Source: Prevotella sp. CAG:1092
GTDB taxonomy: Bacteria; Bacteroidota; Bacteroidia; Bacteroidales; Bacteroidaceae
Reading direction: 5' to 3'
NCBI GenBank assembly: GCA_000436915.1
Contig: HF994185.1
Coordinates: forward strand, 15,926 to 25,610
Length of the DNA: 9,685 nucleotides
Shown one piece after another: positions 1 to 6,921 of this stretch. Below the pieces are notes generated by a model that saw nothing but the letters and a program-made list of their open reading frames with translations, ran no database searches and had not been told where the DNA came from. The translations under genes were made by a program, and so were the position numbers. The stretch's first letter is position 1. Each line of letters begins with the position of its first letter.

Positions 1-62
1 AAGGCACTAAAAGAAGCGGCAGCTACAAGAGCCGCCGCAACGATATTCTTATTTATTTTCAT
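1..62 (-). CDS. N-terminus of a secreted or envelope protein (partial)
   Basis: Reading leftwards from the ATG at 62-60, 20 codons are open to the window edge. They encode a short basic N-terminus (M-K-I-N-K-N) followed by a hydrophobic, alanine-rich run (IVAAALVAAASFSA). This is a classic Sec signal peptide n- and h-region, so the product is probably exported to the periplasm or outer membrane. No cleavage site or lipobox is visible before the cut, so type I and lipoprotein processing cannot be told apart. It lies 52 bp downstream of nadC on the same strand, with no obvious terminator between them, so co-transcription is possible. The function cannot be assigned from 20 residues. Confidence 0.6.
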   Translation of the reverse strand, partial: MKINKNIVAAALVAAASFSA

Positions 63-82
63 TATCTTAAGAACTTTAGAAT

Positions 83-110
83 TCTTCGTTCTTCACTCTT
101 TATTCTTCAC
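83..110 (-). repeat. Four tandem purine-rich heptamers, consensus RYRAAGA
   Basis: On the minus strand, just after the nadC stop, four 7-nt units follow each other: GTGAAGA, ATAAAGA, GTGAAGA, ACGAAGA. Seen as 14-mers, the two copies differ at two positions. The tract fills most of the 52-bp gap between nadC and the signal-peptide gene and ends about 20 nt before that gene's ATG. The units are read directly; any role is unknown. Purine-rich tracts of this kind can vary in copy number by slippage, or enhance translation of the next gene. Confidence 0.6.
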
Positions 111-114
111 TTAC

Positions 115-966
115 TTATTCGCAAGCCTTGAAGCTCATATCGAGTCCCTTAACAGAATGTGTGAGAGCGCCTACAGATATAAAGTCAACACCTTGTTCAG
201 CATATCCACGAATAGTATTGAAAGTGATACCGCCGCTTGATTCTGTTTCATATCGTCCTGCAATGATGTCAACAGCCTTCTTGGTGTCAGCAACAGAGAA
301 GTTATCGAGCATGATACGGTTCACACCACCCTTATCGAGCACCTGCTGCAATTCATCAAAGTTGCGAACCTCTATTTCTATCTTCAAATCAAGGTTCTTT
401 TCTTTGAGATAGTTGTGGCAACGATCAATAGCGTTTGCAATACCACCAGCAAAGTCAATGTGATTGTCCTTTAGAAGAATCATATCAAACAAGCCAATAC
501 GATGGTTGGTACCTCCACCAATCTTCACAGCCTGTTTTTCAAGCATACGAAGACCTGGAGTAGTCTTACGAGTGTCGAGAACACGAGTCTTTGTACCCTT
601 GAGAAGTTCTACATATTTATTAGTCATAGTAGCGATACCACTCATTCGCTGCATGATGTTAAGCATCAAGCGTTCTGTCTGAAGAAGTGAGCGCACCTTT
701 CCTGTTACTACCATTGCGATGTCGCCAACCTTGACATGTGCACCATCGTTGATAAGAACCTCAACCTGCATAGTTGGGTCGAACTTAGCAAACACCTTCT
801 TAGCCAACTCAACGCCGGCAAGAATACCATCTTCCTTTATCAACAAGTGTGATTTACCCATTGCATCCTCAGGAATGCAACACAAAGTGGTGTGATCACC
901 ATCACCGATATCCTCAGCAAAAGCGAGTTCTATCAATTTTTCTTCTAATTCGTCTACTGTTAGCAT
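115..966 (-). CDS. nadC: Quinolinate phosphoribosyltransferase (decarboxylating), NadC
   Basis: This enzyme converts quinolinate and PRPP to nicotinate mononucleotide, CO2 and pyrophosphate, the last dedicated step of de novo NAD synthesis in the cytoplasm. At 283 residues it has the usual family length. Family motifs are intact: ERLMLNIMQRMSGIAT (98-113), DTRKTTPGLR (131-140), GGGTNHRIGLFD (150-161) with the LLKDNHI segment following, EIEVRN (197-202), IMLDN (218-222), SSGGI (243-247) and SVGALTHS (264-271). The basic and acidic residues in these blocks form the quinolinate and PRPP site of the hexameric/dimeric enzyme. The ATG at 966 begins the typical N-terminal helix, preceded by an A-rich stretch rather than a Shine-Dalgarno sequence. 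It lies 67 bp downstream of the DUF4296 gene on the same strand and may be read from that operon or from its own weak promoter. The partner genes nadA and nadB are not in the window. Confidence 0.96.
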   Translation of the reverse strand: MLTVDELEEKLIELAFAEDIGDGDHTTLCCIPEDAMGKSHLLIKEDGILAGVELAKKVFAKFDPTMQVEVLINDGAHVKVGDIAMVVTGKVRSLLQTERLMLNIMQRMSGIATMTNKYVELLKGTKTRVLDTRKTTPGLRMLEKQAVKIGGGTNHRIGLFDMILLKDNHIDFAGGIANAIDRCHNYLKEKNLDLKIEIEVRNFDELQQVLDKGGVNRIMLDNFSVADTKKAVDIIAGRYETESSGGITFNTIRGYAEQGVDFISVGALTHSVKGLDMSFKACE

Positions 967-1033
967 AGTATCTTTTTTTAAAATGATTATTATATTAATG
1001 ATATTTATAACGTAAAGAATAAAGCAAAGAGAG

Positions 1034-2029
1034 TTATCTCTGCTGCAAAGTCATCTTTTGTGGCTCCAACATTCTTACAGGATTCTTCATCTTTATCGCC
1101 TCAGGCTGATCAATGTTTTGCTTAAACTGCTCAGGTAGCTTCTGAGGTTCTGAAGTAGTATTTACTTGTGTCGTCTCTAGCTTACCATTGTGCGTATTTA
1201 GCGTATCTGAACCTGCAGGTTTATCCATATCATTCTCGCTACCATTAGGTTTTGTAGAAGCTCGCATACGAACAAGATGGATATCGTAAACCGAAAGAAG
1301 CTTTAATGTAGTCTTTGCATCGTCACTAGATCCAGGACCAAGATAGAAATAGCCCTTCACCTCCTTAATACCTTGGTTTATGGTATTATCAATACGAATA
1401 GTATAGTCGTTTGACGAAGGCATATGGGTGACACGTGTAGCTACACTATCATTAGCATAACGAACAGCCAATAAAGCTACTCCATCACGCATTCCTTCTT
1501 GGAAGATATAGTTGCAACGGAATGTCAGCAAGAAGCTGTCGCCATCATGGTATGTAGTATCAGCTAAGATATCAAACGAAGAAACATTATATGGAGCTGT
1601 AGGCATGAGCAATATCGACTTGCTTCCATTCCACACATTGGCGGTATCGCCATTAGATGAAATAGAAGAATATCTATTTACCTCACTCTCTGAAGCACCA
1701 AGAGATAAAGCCTCATTACGCAATCGCTCTGCTATATTCTCATAAATCTTATGAAGCGATTCGGTATGACGAGTGTAATACACCATCGAAGAGTCGAATT
1801 CTGCAGATGTTATACCATATTTCTTAAAAACGGCTTCACGATACAACACTTGGTTATACGCATAATCACTTGACTGCTGCGCCATAGCATCAGCCAACTG
1901 ATAGTCGTACAATATATCCTCCATATCGTCGGGTTGTATAATCTCGCTTGGCACGCCAGGCTTACAACCAACAATAAGCATCAAGGCTACAAAAGCCACC
2001 AAGCTATGTATCAATGATTTGTTATTCAT
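1034..2029 (-). CDS. DUF4296-domain lipoprotein
   Basis: The function is unknown. The N-terminus is a lipoprotein signal peptide: a hydrophobic stretch (residues 6-20), then the lipobox I-V-G-C with Cys22 as the predicted lipidated residue, so the protein should be anchored in the inner or outer membrane. Residues about 28-115 match the DUF4296 pattern (P-x-D-D-M-x-x-I-L-Y-D-Y-Q-L-A-D-A, then a helical part with YREAVFKKYGITSAEFDSS). Residues about 135-258 look beta-rich (alternating hydrophobics, e.g. DSFLLTFRCNYIF and EVKGYFYLGPG). The tail from about 259 is polar, rich in Thr, Asn, Gln and Lys, and probably disordered. It is much longer than a bare DUF4296 domain. The gene starts 5 nt after the lspA stop, so the two are almost certainly co-transcribed and its precursor is a predicted LspA substrate. 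The ATG is chosen because it gives a complete signal peptide. Confidence 0.85.
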   Translation of the reverse strand: MNNKSLIHSLVAFVALMLIVGCKPGVPSEIIQPDDMEDILYDYQLADAMAQQSSDYAYNQVLYREAVFKKYGITSAEFDSSMVYYTRHTESLHKIYENIAERLRNEALSLGASESEVNRYSSISSNGDTANVWNGSKSILLMPTAPYNVSSFDILADTTYHDGDSFLLTFRCNYIFQEGMRDGVALLAVRYANDSVATRVTHMPSSNDYTIRIDNTINQGIKEVKGYFYLGPGSSDDAKTTLKLLSVYDIHLVRMRASTKPNGSENDMDKPAGSDTLNTHNGKLETTQVNTTSEPQKLPEQFKQNIDQPEAIKMKNPVRMLEPQKMTLQQR

Positions 2030-2034
2030 TCGTT

Positions 2035-2697
2035 TTACTGTTTCTTTTTATTAACCAAGTTTCTTACTCCTTCACGAAGAGTTTCTCCTATACCCTCCAT
2101 ATCCTTGCGGCAGAACAAAAGCATCATCACCACACCAACACTAATGCAAGCATCAGCAAAGTTGAACACTGGTGAGAAGAATATGAAATCATTACCGCCA
2201 ACCATAGGAACCCATTCAGGCCATGTGGTTACGATAAGTGGGAAATAAAACATATCTACCACCTTGCCCATAAGGAAGTCTGCATAACCGGTACCAAAAG
2301 GCACAAAGTAAGATATATAATAAGGTGAAGAAGAATTGAAAATAAGTCCATAAAACATACAGTCGATAACATTGCCAGCAGCACCAGCAACAATCATCGA
2401 AAGCAATACGACATATAGCGTACGAGCCTTTTTGCGAATGGCAAGACTAATATACCAGCTAATAAAGCAGATGGCAATGATACGCAATGAACTTAACAGG
2501 ATTTTTGGCATAAACGACATGCCGTATGCCATACCCTTATTCTCAATGAAATTAATATAAAACCAATCTGTTAGACGAATAGACTCACCAAGACACATCG
2601 TTGTTTTCACTTCTATCTTGATGATTTGGTCAATAAGAAGTATTGCGACGATGATTATCCAGGCGAGCCTTCCGTCAGTCATAAATTCTTTTTTCAT
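2035..2697 (-). CDS. lspA: Lipoprotein signal peptidase (signal peptidase II), LspA
   Basis: This inner-membrane aspartyl protease removes the signal peptide from diacylated prolipoproteins by cutting before the lipid-modified cysteine. Hydrophobic helices lie at about residues 11-27, 63-84, 92-108 and 185-196. The conserved blocks are ENKGMAYG (52-59), AGAAGNVID (104-112), GKVVDMF (144-150) and FNFADACI (178-185). By alignment with characterised enzymes, Asp148 (VVD) and Asp182 (FNFAD) are the catalytic pair. At 220 residues it is longer than the roughly 160-170 of proteobacterial LspA. The extra length is mainly a segment at about 118-143 between NVID and KVVD, typical of Bacteroidetes. The Arg that usually follows NxID is Cys113 here. 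The ATG directly abuts the TAA of the DksA-like gene, implying translational coupling, and the DUF4296 lipoprotein gene follows after 5 nt. A second Met (residue 6) is a possible alternative start. Confidence 0.96.
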   Translation of the reverse strand: MKKEFMTDGRLAWIIIVAILLIDQIIKIEVKTTMCLGESIRLTDWFYINFIENKGMAYGMSFMPKILLSSLRIIAICFISWYISLAIRKKARTLYVVLLSMIVAGAAGNVIDCMFYGLIFNSSSPYYISYFVPFGTGYADFLMGKVVDMFYFPLIVTTWPEWVPMVGGNDFIFFSPVFNFADACISVGVVMMLLFCRKDMEGIGETLREGVRNLVNKKKQ

Positions 2698-3075
2698 TTA
2701 CTTACGTGCATTCTTAGATGCCACACTAAGTGTAGCATGAGGTACGATACGCAGACGTTCCTTTGGAATGAGTTCGCCTGTCATACGGTCAACACCGTAG
2801 GTCTTATTATCGATTCTCACCAAGGCAGCTTCAAGAGCATTGATAAACTTCTGCTGTCTCTGCGCCAATTGCATGAGTTCTTCCTTTGACTGTCCGAGAC
2901 TACCCTCTTCCAATGCCTTATATGTTGGTGATGTATCAATTACATCATTGCTATTGGCATTAGTAAGCTGCTTCATCATATCTTCATAGTCAAGACGAGC
3001 TAACCTCAGTTTCTCATTGATGATCTGTCGGAATTCCTCCAACTCCTCATCGCTATAACGTTTCTTGTCTGGCAT
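2698..3075 (-). CDS. TraR/DksA-family regulator with degenerate zinc finger
   Basis: DksA-family proteins enter the RNA polymerase secondary channel and tune initiation, often with ppGpp. The 125-residue product has the family layout: a long charged coiled coil (about 9-90) with its turn near 40-55, then a C-terminal block YGVDRMTGELIPKERL (93-108) followed by RIVPHATLS (109-117), a strong family signature. The acidic tip reads D44-V-I-D47-T-S49, resembling the DxxDxA tip of E. coli DksA with Ser in place of Ala. The first zinc-ligand position (YGxC) is Asp96 and the whole protein contains no cysteine, so it cannot bind zinc through a C4 site. The E. coli-like N-terminal extension is absent. 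It heads the cluster with lspA (0-nt gap) and the DUF4296 lipoprotein, and lies 136 bp downstream of ileS. A role in transcription control is inferred from the family; direct polymerase binding is not shown by sequence alone. Confidence 0.85.
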   Translation of the reverse strand: MPDKKRYSDEELEEFRQIINEKLRLARLDYEDMMKQLTNANSNDVIDTSPTYKALEEGSLGQSKEELMQLAQRQQKFINALEAALVRIDNKTYGVDRMTGELIPKERLRIVPHATLSVASKNARK

Positions 3076-3117
3076 AATACAATTGTTTTAAGTTTAAGTT
3101 AAATAATTTTTTAAAGA

Positions 3118-3158
3118 CACTCGTTTAGGTAAATACTGTTTCTATCTTAAAACGAGTG
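3118..3158. repeat. 9-bp inverted repeat competing with the ileS-downstream hairpin
   Basis: CACTCGTTT (3118-3126) is the exact reverse complement of AAACGAGTG (3150-3158), with 23 bp between. The right arm shares seven bases with the left arm of the larger dyad at 3152-3200, so the two hairpins are mutually exclusive in RNA. In the ileS-sense (minus) transcript this second hairpin is followed by TCTTTAAAAAATTATTT. It could be a backup terminator or part of an attenuator-like switch ahead of the DksA-like gene. Confidence 0.4.
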
Positions 3159-3200
3159 AGCAAGTCAACAACCATAATGGTCATAAACTTGTTCGCTCGT
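3152..3200 (-). terminator. Symmetric hairpin downstream of ileS, probable terminator
   Basis: ACGAGTGAGCAAGT (3152-3165) and ACTTGTTCGCTCGT (3187-3200) form a 14-bp inverted repeat with two imperfect positions. They enclose a smaller palindrome, ACCATAATGGT (3171-3181), with exactly 5 nt of spacer on each side. It starts 12 bp after the ileS stop. In the minus-strand transcript the stem has two A·C mismatches and ends in CGTTTTAAG, a short U-run, so it is a plausible but not ideal intrinsic terminator. In a plus-strand RNA the same two positions become G·U pairs and the stem is unbroken, but no U-run follows. The position argues for an ileS terminator. Confidence 0.45.
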
Positions 3201-3211
3201 GGAAATTTGGT

Positions 3212-6200
3212 TTAAATCTTCTCGATAGTGATGTTTACATCAAACTTATCAATCACACCATCATTTTCTGCAATGATGATATCATCAGCAAGCACCTGAC
3301 CCTTAATATAGTCAGCGAAAGCTTCAATAGCAGCATCAGTCTGCTCATTAGGAGCTACTGTAACCTTGATTCTATCAGTAATCTCAAGACCGGTATCCTT
3401 ACGAAGGTTCTGAATGCGGTTGATAAGTTCACGTGCAGTACCCTCCTTGATAAGTTCATCGGTGAGTTCTACCTCAAGAGCTACAGTCACATTGCCATCG
3501 TTGCTTACGAGCCAGCCTGGAATATCCTGACTGATGATTTCAACGTCAGCAGCATCAACAACAAGATCCTGACCCTCTACATTAATAAAAAGTGAGCCTT
3601 CTTTCTCAAGCTGTGAAATCTGATGCTGATCAAGGTTAGACATCACATTTGCTACACCCTTCATGAGCTTACCATACTTCTTACCCATAGTACGGAAGTT
3701 ACATTTCACGGTCTTAACAAGGATATCTTCGCCTTCAACAAACTTAAGTTCCTTAACGTTTACCTCGCTCATAATCAAATCCTTAACAGCTTCGATTTGA
3801 GCCTTTTGTTCAGCCGATACAGCAGGTATCATAATCTGCTGCAGAGGTTGACGAACCTTGATGTTAACCTTACGACGAAGAGCAAGAGTCATAGATGTAA
3901 TCTTACGTGCAATCTCCATACGCTCCTCAAGGTCGGTATTGATAAACGCCTCGTTAGCCTGTGGGAAGTTCTCAAGGTGTACACTTGTCATATCACCACC
4001 AAGATCATGATAAAGCTGATCACTATAGAATGGTGCAAATGGAGCCAAAAGCTTAGCTACAGTAAGCAGACAGGTATGGAGAGTCTGATAAGCAGAAAGC
4101 TTGTCGTCGCTCATTTCCTTACCCCAGAAGCGCTTACGGCTCTGACGAACGTAGGTATTTGACAAGTCGTCGTTAACGAAGTTGTCAATAAGACGACCAG
4201 CACGTGTAGGATCGTACGACTTGAGCTCTGCATCAACCTTCTTAATCAAAGTCTGCAGACATGACAATATCCAACGGTCAATCTCAGGACGCTTAGCGAA
4301 GTCTACCTGTGGAGTTTCTACATCAAAGTTGTCTACATTAGCATAGAGTGCAAAGAAGCTATATGTATTATATAATGTACCGAAGAGCTTACGGCGAACC
4401 TCGTCAACACCATTAGCATCGAACTTCAGGTTATCCCAAGGCTCAGAGTTGGTCATCATATAGAAACGCACTGCATCAGCACCATACTTATGTATCATGT
4501 CGAATGGGTTAACAACGTTGCCCACGTGCTTACTCATCTTGTTGCCCTTAGCATCGAGAACGAGACCTGAAGAAATTACATTCTTAAAGGCTACACTATC
4601 GAATACCATTGTAGCAATTGCATGCAAAGTGAAGAACCATCCACGTGTCTGGTCAACACCCTCGTTGATGAAGTCGGCAGGATAGAACTTAGGAGGAATA
4701 GCATATCCTTCGTAAGTGCTATGGATAAGAGCATCGCGCTCAGCCTCTGTGCCACGAGCCATCTCACCCTCGAATGGATAGTGAAGCTGAGCATAAGGCA
4801 TAGAACCAGAATCGAACCAAACATCAATAAGGTCGCTCTCACGATACATTGGCTTTCCTTCTTCGTTTACCAAAACGATATTGTCGACATATGGACGATG
4901 GAGGTCTATCTTATCATAGTTCTCCTTACTGTAGTCGCCAGGAACGAAGCCCTTATCCTTCATAGGATTGCTCTTCATAACGCCTGCCGCAACAGCCTTC
5001 TCTATTTCAGCATACAATTCCTCAAGGCTACCGATGCACTTCTCGCCACGGTTTTCGTCACGCCATATTGGCAATGGAGTACCCCAGAAACGAGAACGAG
5101 AGAGGTTCCAATCGTTCAAGTTCTCAAGCCAGTTGCCGAAACGACCTGTACCTGTAGACTCTGGCTGCCAATTGATAGTCTTATTCAATTCTACCATACG
5201 CTCCTTGCGTGCAGTATCTTTGATAAACCAGCTGTCCAATGGATAATAAAGGATTGGCTTATCAGTACGCCAGCAGTGAGGATAGTTGTGAACGTGCTTC
5301 TCGCTCTTGAAAGCCTTGCCTTCCTGCTTCAACTCGTAGCAGAGCACGATATTCAAGTCTTCAGCCTTATCAGAAGCCTTCTTGTCCCAAACACCATCAA
5401 CATTAAATTGTGGGTCGTAAGCATTCTTCACATAGTCGCCTGCGTGGTGTGAATAAGCTTCCTTATTTACACAAGCTGCAATGAAGTTGTCGTCGAGGTC
5501 TTCCAAAGCATAGAACTTACCTTGAAGATCGACCATAGGACGAGTCTCTCCCTTTTTATTAATAAGGTATAGAGCAGGAATATTAGCATCTTTAGCTACC
5601 TTAGCATCGTCGGCACCAAATGTAGGAGCAATATGAACGATACCAGTACCATCATCTGTAGTAACATAGTCGCCAAGGATTACGCGGAAAGCTTTGCTCT
5701 CCATCTCAACAAACTTATCGCGACCATCCTCTGAAGCAAAAACCTTCTCAGGATGAGCTGATGCATATTCTGTAACAAACTTAGGAGCGAAAGCATCAAC
5801 CTTCTCGCATGGCTTAACCCATGGCATCAACTGCTCATAATGATAACCCTCAAGGTCTGCACCCTTCATGCGGTCAACGATACGCCAAGGACAAACCTTA
5901 TGCTCCTTATCGAATGGCAACAAGTCGCCTTCCTTGCACTCCTGGTCAGCCTTCAAATATGAAGTTATCAAAGCCTCTGCCATAACGAGAGTCATAGGCT
6001 CACCATTATAGAGGTTATAGGTCTCAATAGCTACATAGTCAATCTTTGGACCAACACAGAGAGCTACATTTGATGGCAATGTCCAAGGTGTTGTTGTCCA
6101 TGCGATGAAATATGGCTTACCCCACTTTGTCCACTCAGTCTTAGGATCCTTGATAAGGAACTGAGCTGTTGTGGTAAGGTCCTTAACATCGCGATAGCAA

Positions 6201-6814
6201 CCAGGCTGGTTCAACTCGTGTGAGCTCAAACCTGTACCAGCACCTGGAGAATATGGCTGGATGGTATAACCCTTATAAAGCAAGCCCTTGTTGTAGAGTT
6301 GCTTCAAAAGCCACCATAGAGTTTCGATATATTTGTTGTCGTAAGTGATATAAGGATTATCGAGGTCTACAAAGTAGCCCATCTCCTCTGTGAGCTGACG
6401 CCACTCTGCAGTAAACATCATCACATTCTCACGACACTTTGCATTATACTGCTCTGTACTAATATATTTTTCAGAAGCCTTGTTGTCAATATCCTTTTTG
6501 GTAATACCAAGTTCTTTTTCTACACCAAGCTCTACAGGGAGTCCGTGAGTATCCCATCCAGCTTTACGATGAACCTGGAAACCTTTCATTGTCTTATATC
6601 TATTGAAAGTATCCTTAATGGCACGAGCCAGCACATGGTGAATACCAGGATGTCCATTAGCTGAAGGAGGACCTTCAAAGAAGATAAACTGTGGACAGCC
6701 TTTGCGTTCGTCAATACTCTTATGGAAGATATCGTTCTTCTCCCATTCGCTCAGCACATTCTGATTGATTGCGGTCAAATCAAGACCTTTGTGTTCGGCA
6801 AATTTCTTAGCCAT
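3212..6814 (-). CDS. ileS: Isoleucyl-tRNA synthetase, type 2 (IleRS2), with GXHH motif
   Basis: This enzyme charges tRNA-Ile with isoleucine in the cytoplasm and edits misactivated valine. At 1200 residues the order is: Rossmann catalytic core with EGPPSANG (47-54) and GWDTHGLPVE (86-95); CP1 editing domain with the Thr-rich WTTTPWTLPSN (239-249) and GTGIVH..PTFGADD (389-403) containing the editing aspartate; WFDSGS (666-671); KMSKH (759-763) as the KMSKS loop; then the anticodon-binding domain and a long C-terminal tail. No Cys-rich zinc finger is present at the C-terminus. This and the eukaryote-like core mark it as type 2, the class tied to natural mupirocin tolerance. Unusually, the position of the HXGH signature reads G57-I-H-H60 (codons at 6646-6635). 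The ATG at 6814 is supported by a GAGG box 5 nt upstream. It has its own probable promoter and structured leader. Confidence 0.98.
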   Translation of the reverse strand: MAKKFAEHKGLDLTAINQNVLSEWEKNDIFHKSIDERKGCPQFIFFEGPPSANGHPGIHHVLARAIKDTFNRYKTMKGFQVHRKAGWDTHGLPVELGVEKELGITKKDIDNKASEKYISTEQYNAKCRENVMMFTAEWRQLTEEMGYFVDLDNPYITYDNKYIETLWWLLKQLYNKGLLYKGYTIQPYSPGAGTGLSSHELNQPGCYRDVKDLTTTAQFLIKDPKTEWTKWGKPYFIAWTTTPWTLPSNVALCVGPKIDYVAIETYNLYNGEPMTLVMAEALITSYLKADQECKEGDLLPFDKEHKVCPWRIVDRMKGADLEGYHYEQLMPWVKPCEKVDAFAPKFVTEYASAHPEKVFASEDGRDKFVEMESKAFRVILGDYVTTDDGTGIVHIAPTFGADDAKVAKDANIPALYLINKKGETRPMVDLQGKFYALEDLDDNFIAACVNKEAYSHHAGDYVKNAYDPQFNVDGVWDKKASDKAEDLNIVLCYELKQEGKAFKSEKHVHNYPHCWRTDKPILYYPLDSWFIKDTARKERMVELNKTINWQPESTGTGRFGNWLENLNDWNLSRSRFWGTPLPIWRDENRGEKCIGSLEELYAEIEKAVAAGVMKSNPMKDKGFVPGDYSKENYDKIDLHRPYVDNIVLVNEEGKPMYRESDLIDVWFDSGSMPYAQLHYPFEGEMARGTEAERDALIHSTYEGYAIPPKFYPADFINEGVDQTRGWFFTLHAIATMVFDSVAFKNVISSGLVLDAKGNKMSKHVGNVVNPFDMIHKYGADAVRFYMMTNSEPWDNLKFDANGVDEVRRKLFGTLYNTYSFFALYANVDNFDVETPQVDFAKRPEIDRWILSCLQTLIKKVDAELKSYDPTRAGRLIDNFVNDDLSNTYVRQSRKRFWGKEMSDDKLSAYQTLHTCLLTVAKLLAPFAPFYSDQLYHDLGGDMTSVHLENFPQANEAFINTDLEERMEIARKITSMTLALRRKVNIKVRQPLQQIMIPAVSAEQKAQIEAVKDLIMSEVNVKELKFVEGEDILVKTVKCNFRTMGKKYGKLMKGVANVMSNLDQHQISQLEKEGSLFINVEGQDLVVDAADVEIISQDIPGWLVSNDGNVTVALEVELTDELIKEGTARELINRIQNLRKDTGLEITDRIKVTVAPNEQTDAAIEAFADYIKGQVLADDIIIAENDGVIDKFDVNITIEKI

Positions 6815-6896
6815 TTTTACCTCTTTTTGTTAATAAGGTGACATCACTCATGTGAGCCACGGTTAATGATATATAATGGGCAACGACCAAAGTCAT
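6807..6896 (-). CDS. Possible 29-codon leader ORF overlapping the ileS start
   Basis: Within the ileS leader, an ATG at 6896-6894 opens a 29-codon frame that ends at a TAA (6809-6807) lying inside ileS codons 2-3, overlapping ileS by 8 nt in another frame. Its ATG sits in the 5' arm of the leader hairpin. The peptide begins MTLVVAHYIS and has only one Ile codon, an ATA at position 9, so it is not a classical Ile-rich attenuator peptide. No Shine-Dalgarno sequence is evident. An open run of this length can arise by chance, so this is a weak call. Confidence 0.2.
   Translation of the reverse strand: MTLVVAHYISLTVAHMSDVTLLTKRGKNG
6820..6825 (-). promoter_or_regulatory. Shine-Dalgarno-like ribosome binding site of ileS
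   Basis: The minus strand reads AAGAGG, then TAAAA, then the ileS ATG, which puts GAGG 5 nt before the start. Clear Shine-Dalgarno boxes are uncommon in Bacteroidetes, and the other complete genes here show only A/T-rich upstream stretches. It supports the ATG at 6814 as the start. Confidence 0.55.
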
Positions 6897-6900
6897 TCCC
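6878..6900 (-). promoter_or_regulatory. Stable hairpin in the ileS 5' leader
   Basis: On the minus strand GGG-AATGAC (6900-6892) pairs with GTCGTT-G-CCC (6887-6878) around a 4-nt TTTG loop. This gives nine base pairs with one bulged G and one T·G wobble. It lies about 65-85 nt upstream of the ileS ATG, inside the predicted leader. GGTG just upstream (6903-6900, sharing its last G with the stem) and CACC at 6841-6838 could close a larger, partly competing structure. It is not followed by a T-run, so it is not a terminator. It could control mRNA stability or ileS translation. It does not resemble a T-box: I see no TGGNACC-type antiterminator. Confidence 0.4.
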
Positions 6901-6921
6901 ACCTAATTTATAAATAATGCG

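Noticed and set aside
967..1033. Promoter for nadC (TTTG at about 1027-1024, then TAAATATC after 17 nt)
   Set aside because: The second element lacks the TTTG half of the -7 box and the spacing is short; in AT-rich DNA this is too weak to call.
3623..4162. 179-codon open frame on the plus strand
   Set aside because: Antisense to the ileS C-terminal region, no family resemblance and no promoter or ribosome binding site; treated as a shadow.
4622..5452. 276-codon open frame on the plus strand
   Set aside because: It lies wholly antisense to ileS, whose motifs cover the region; the predicted protein has no recognisable motif or coherent domain pattern. It is a shadow of the codon use of a highly expressed gene.
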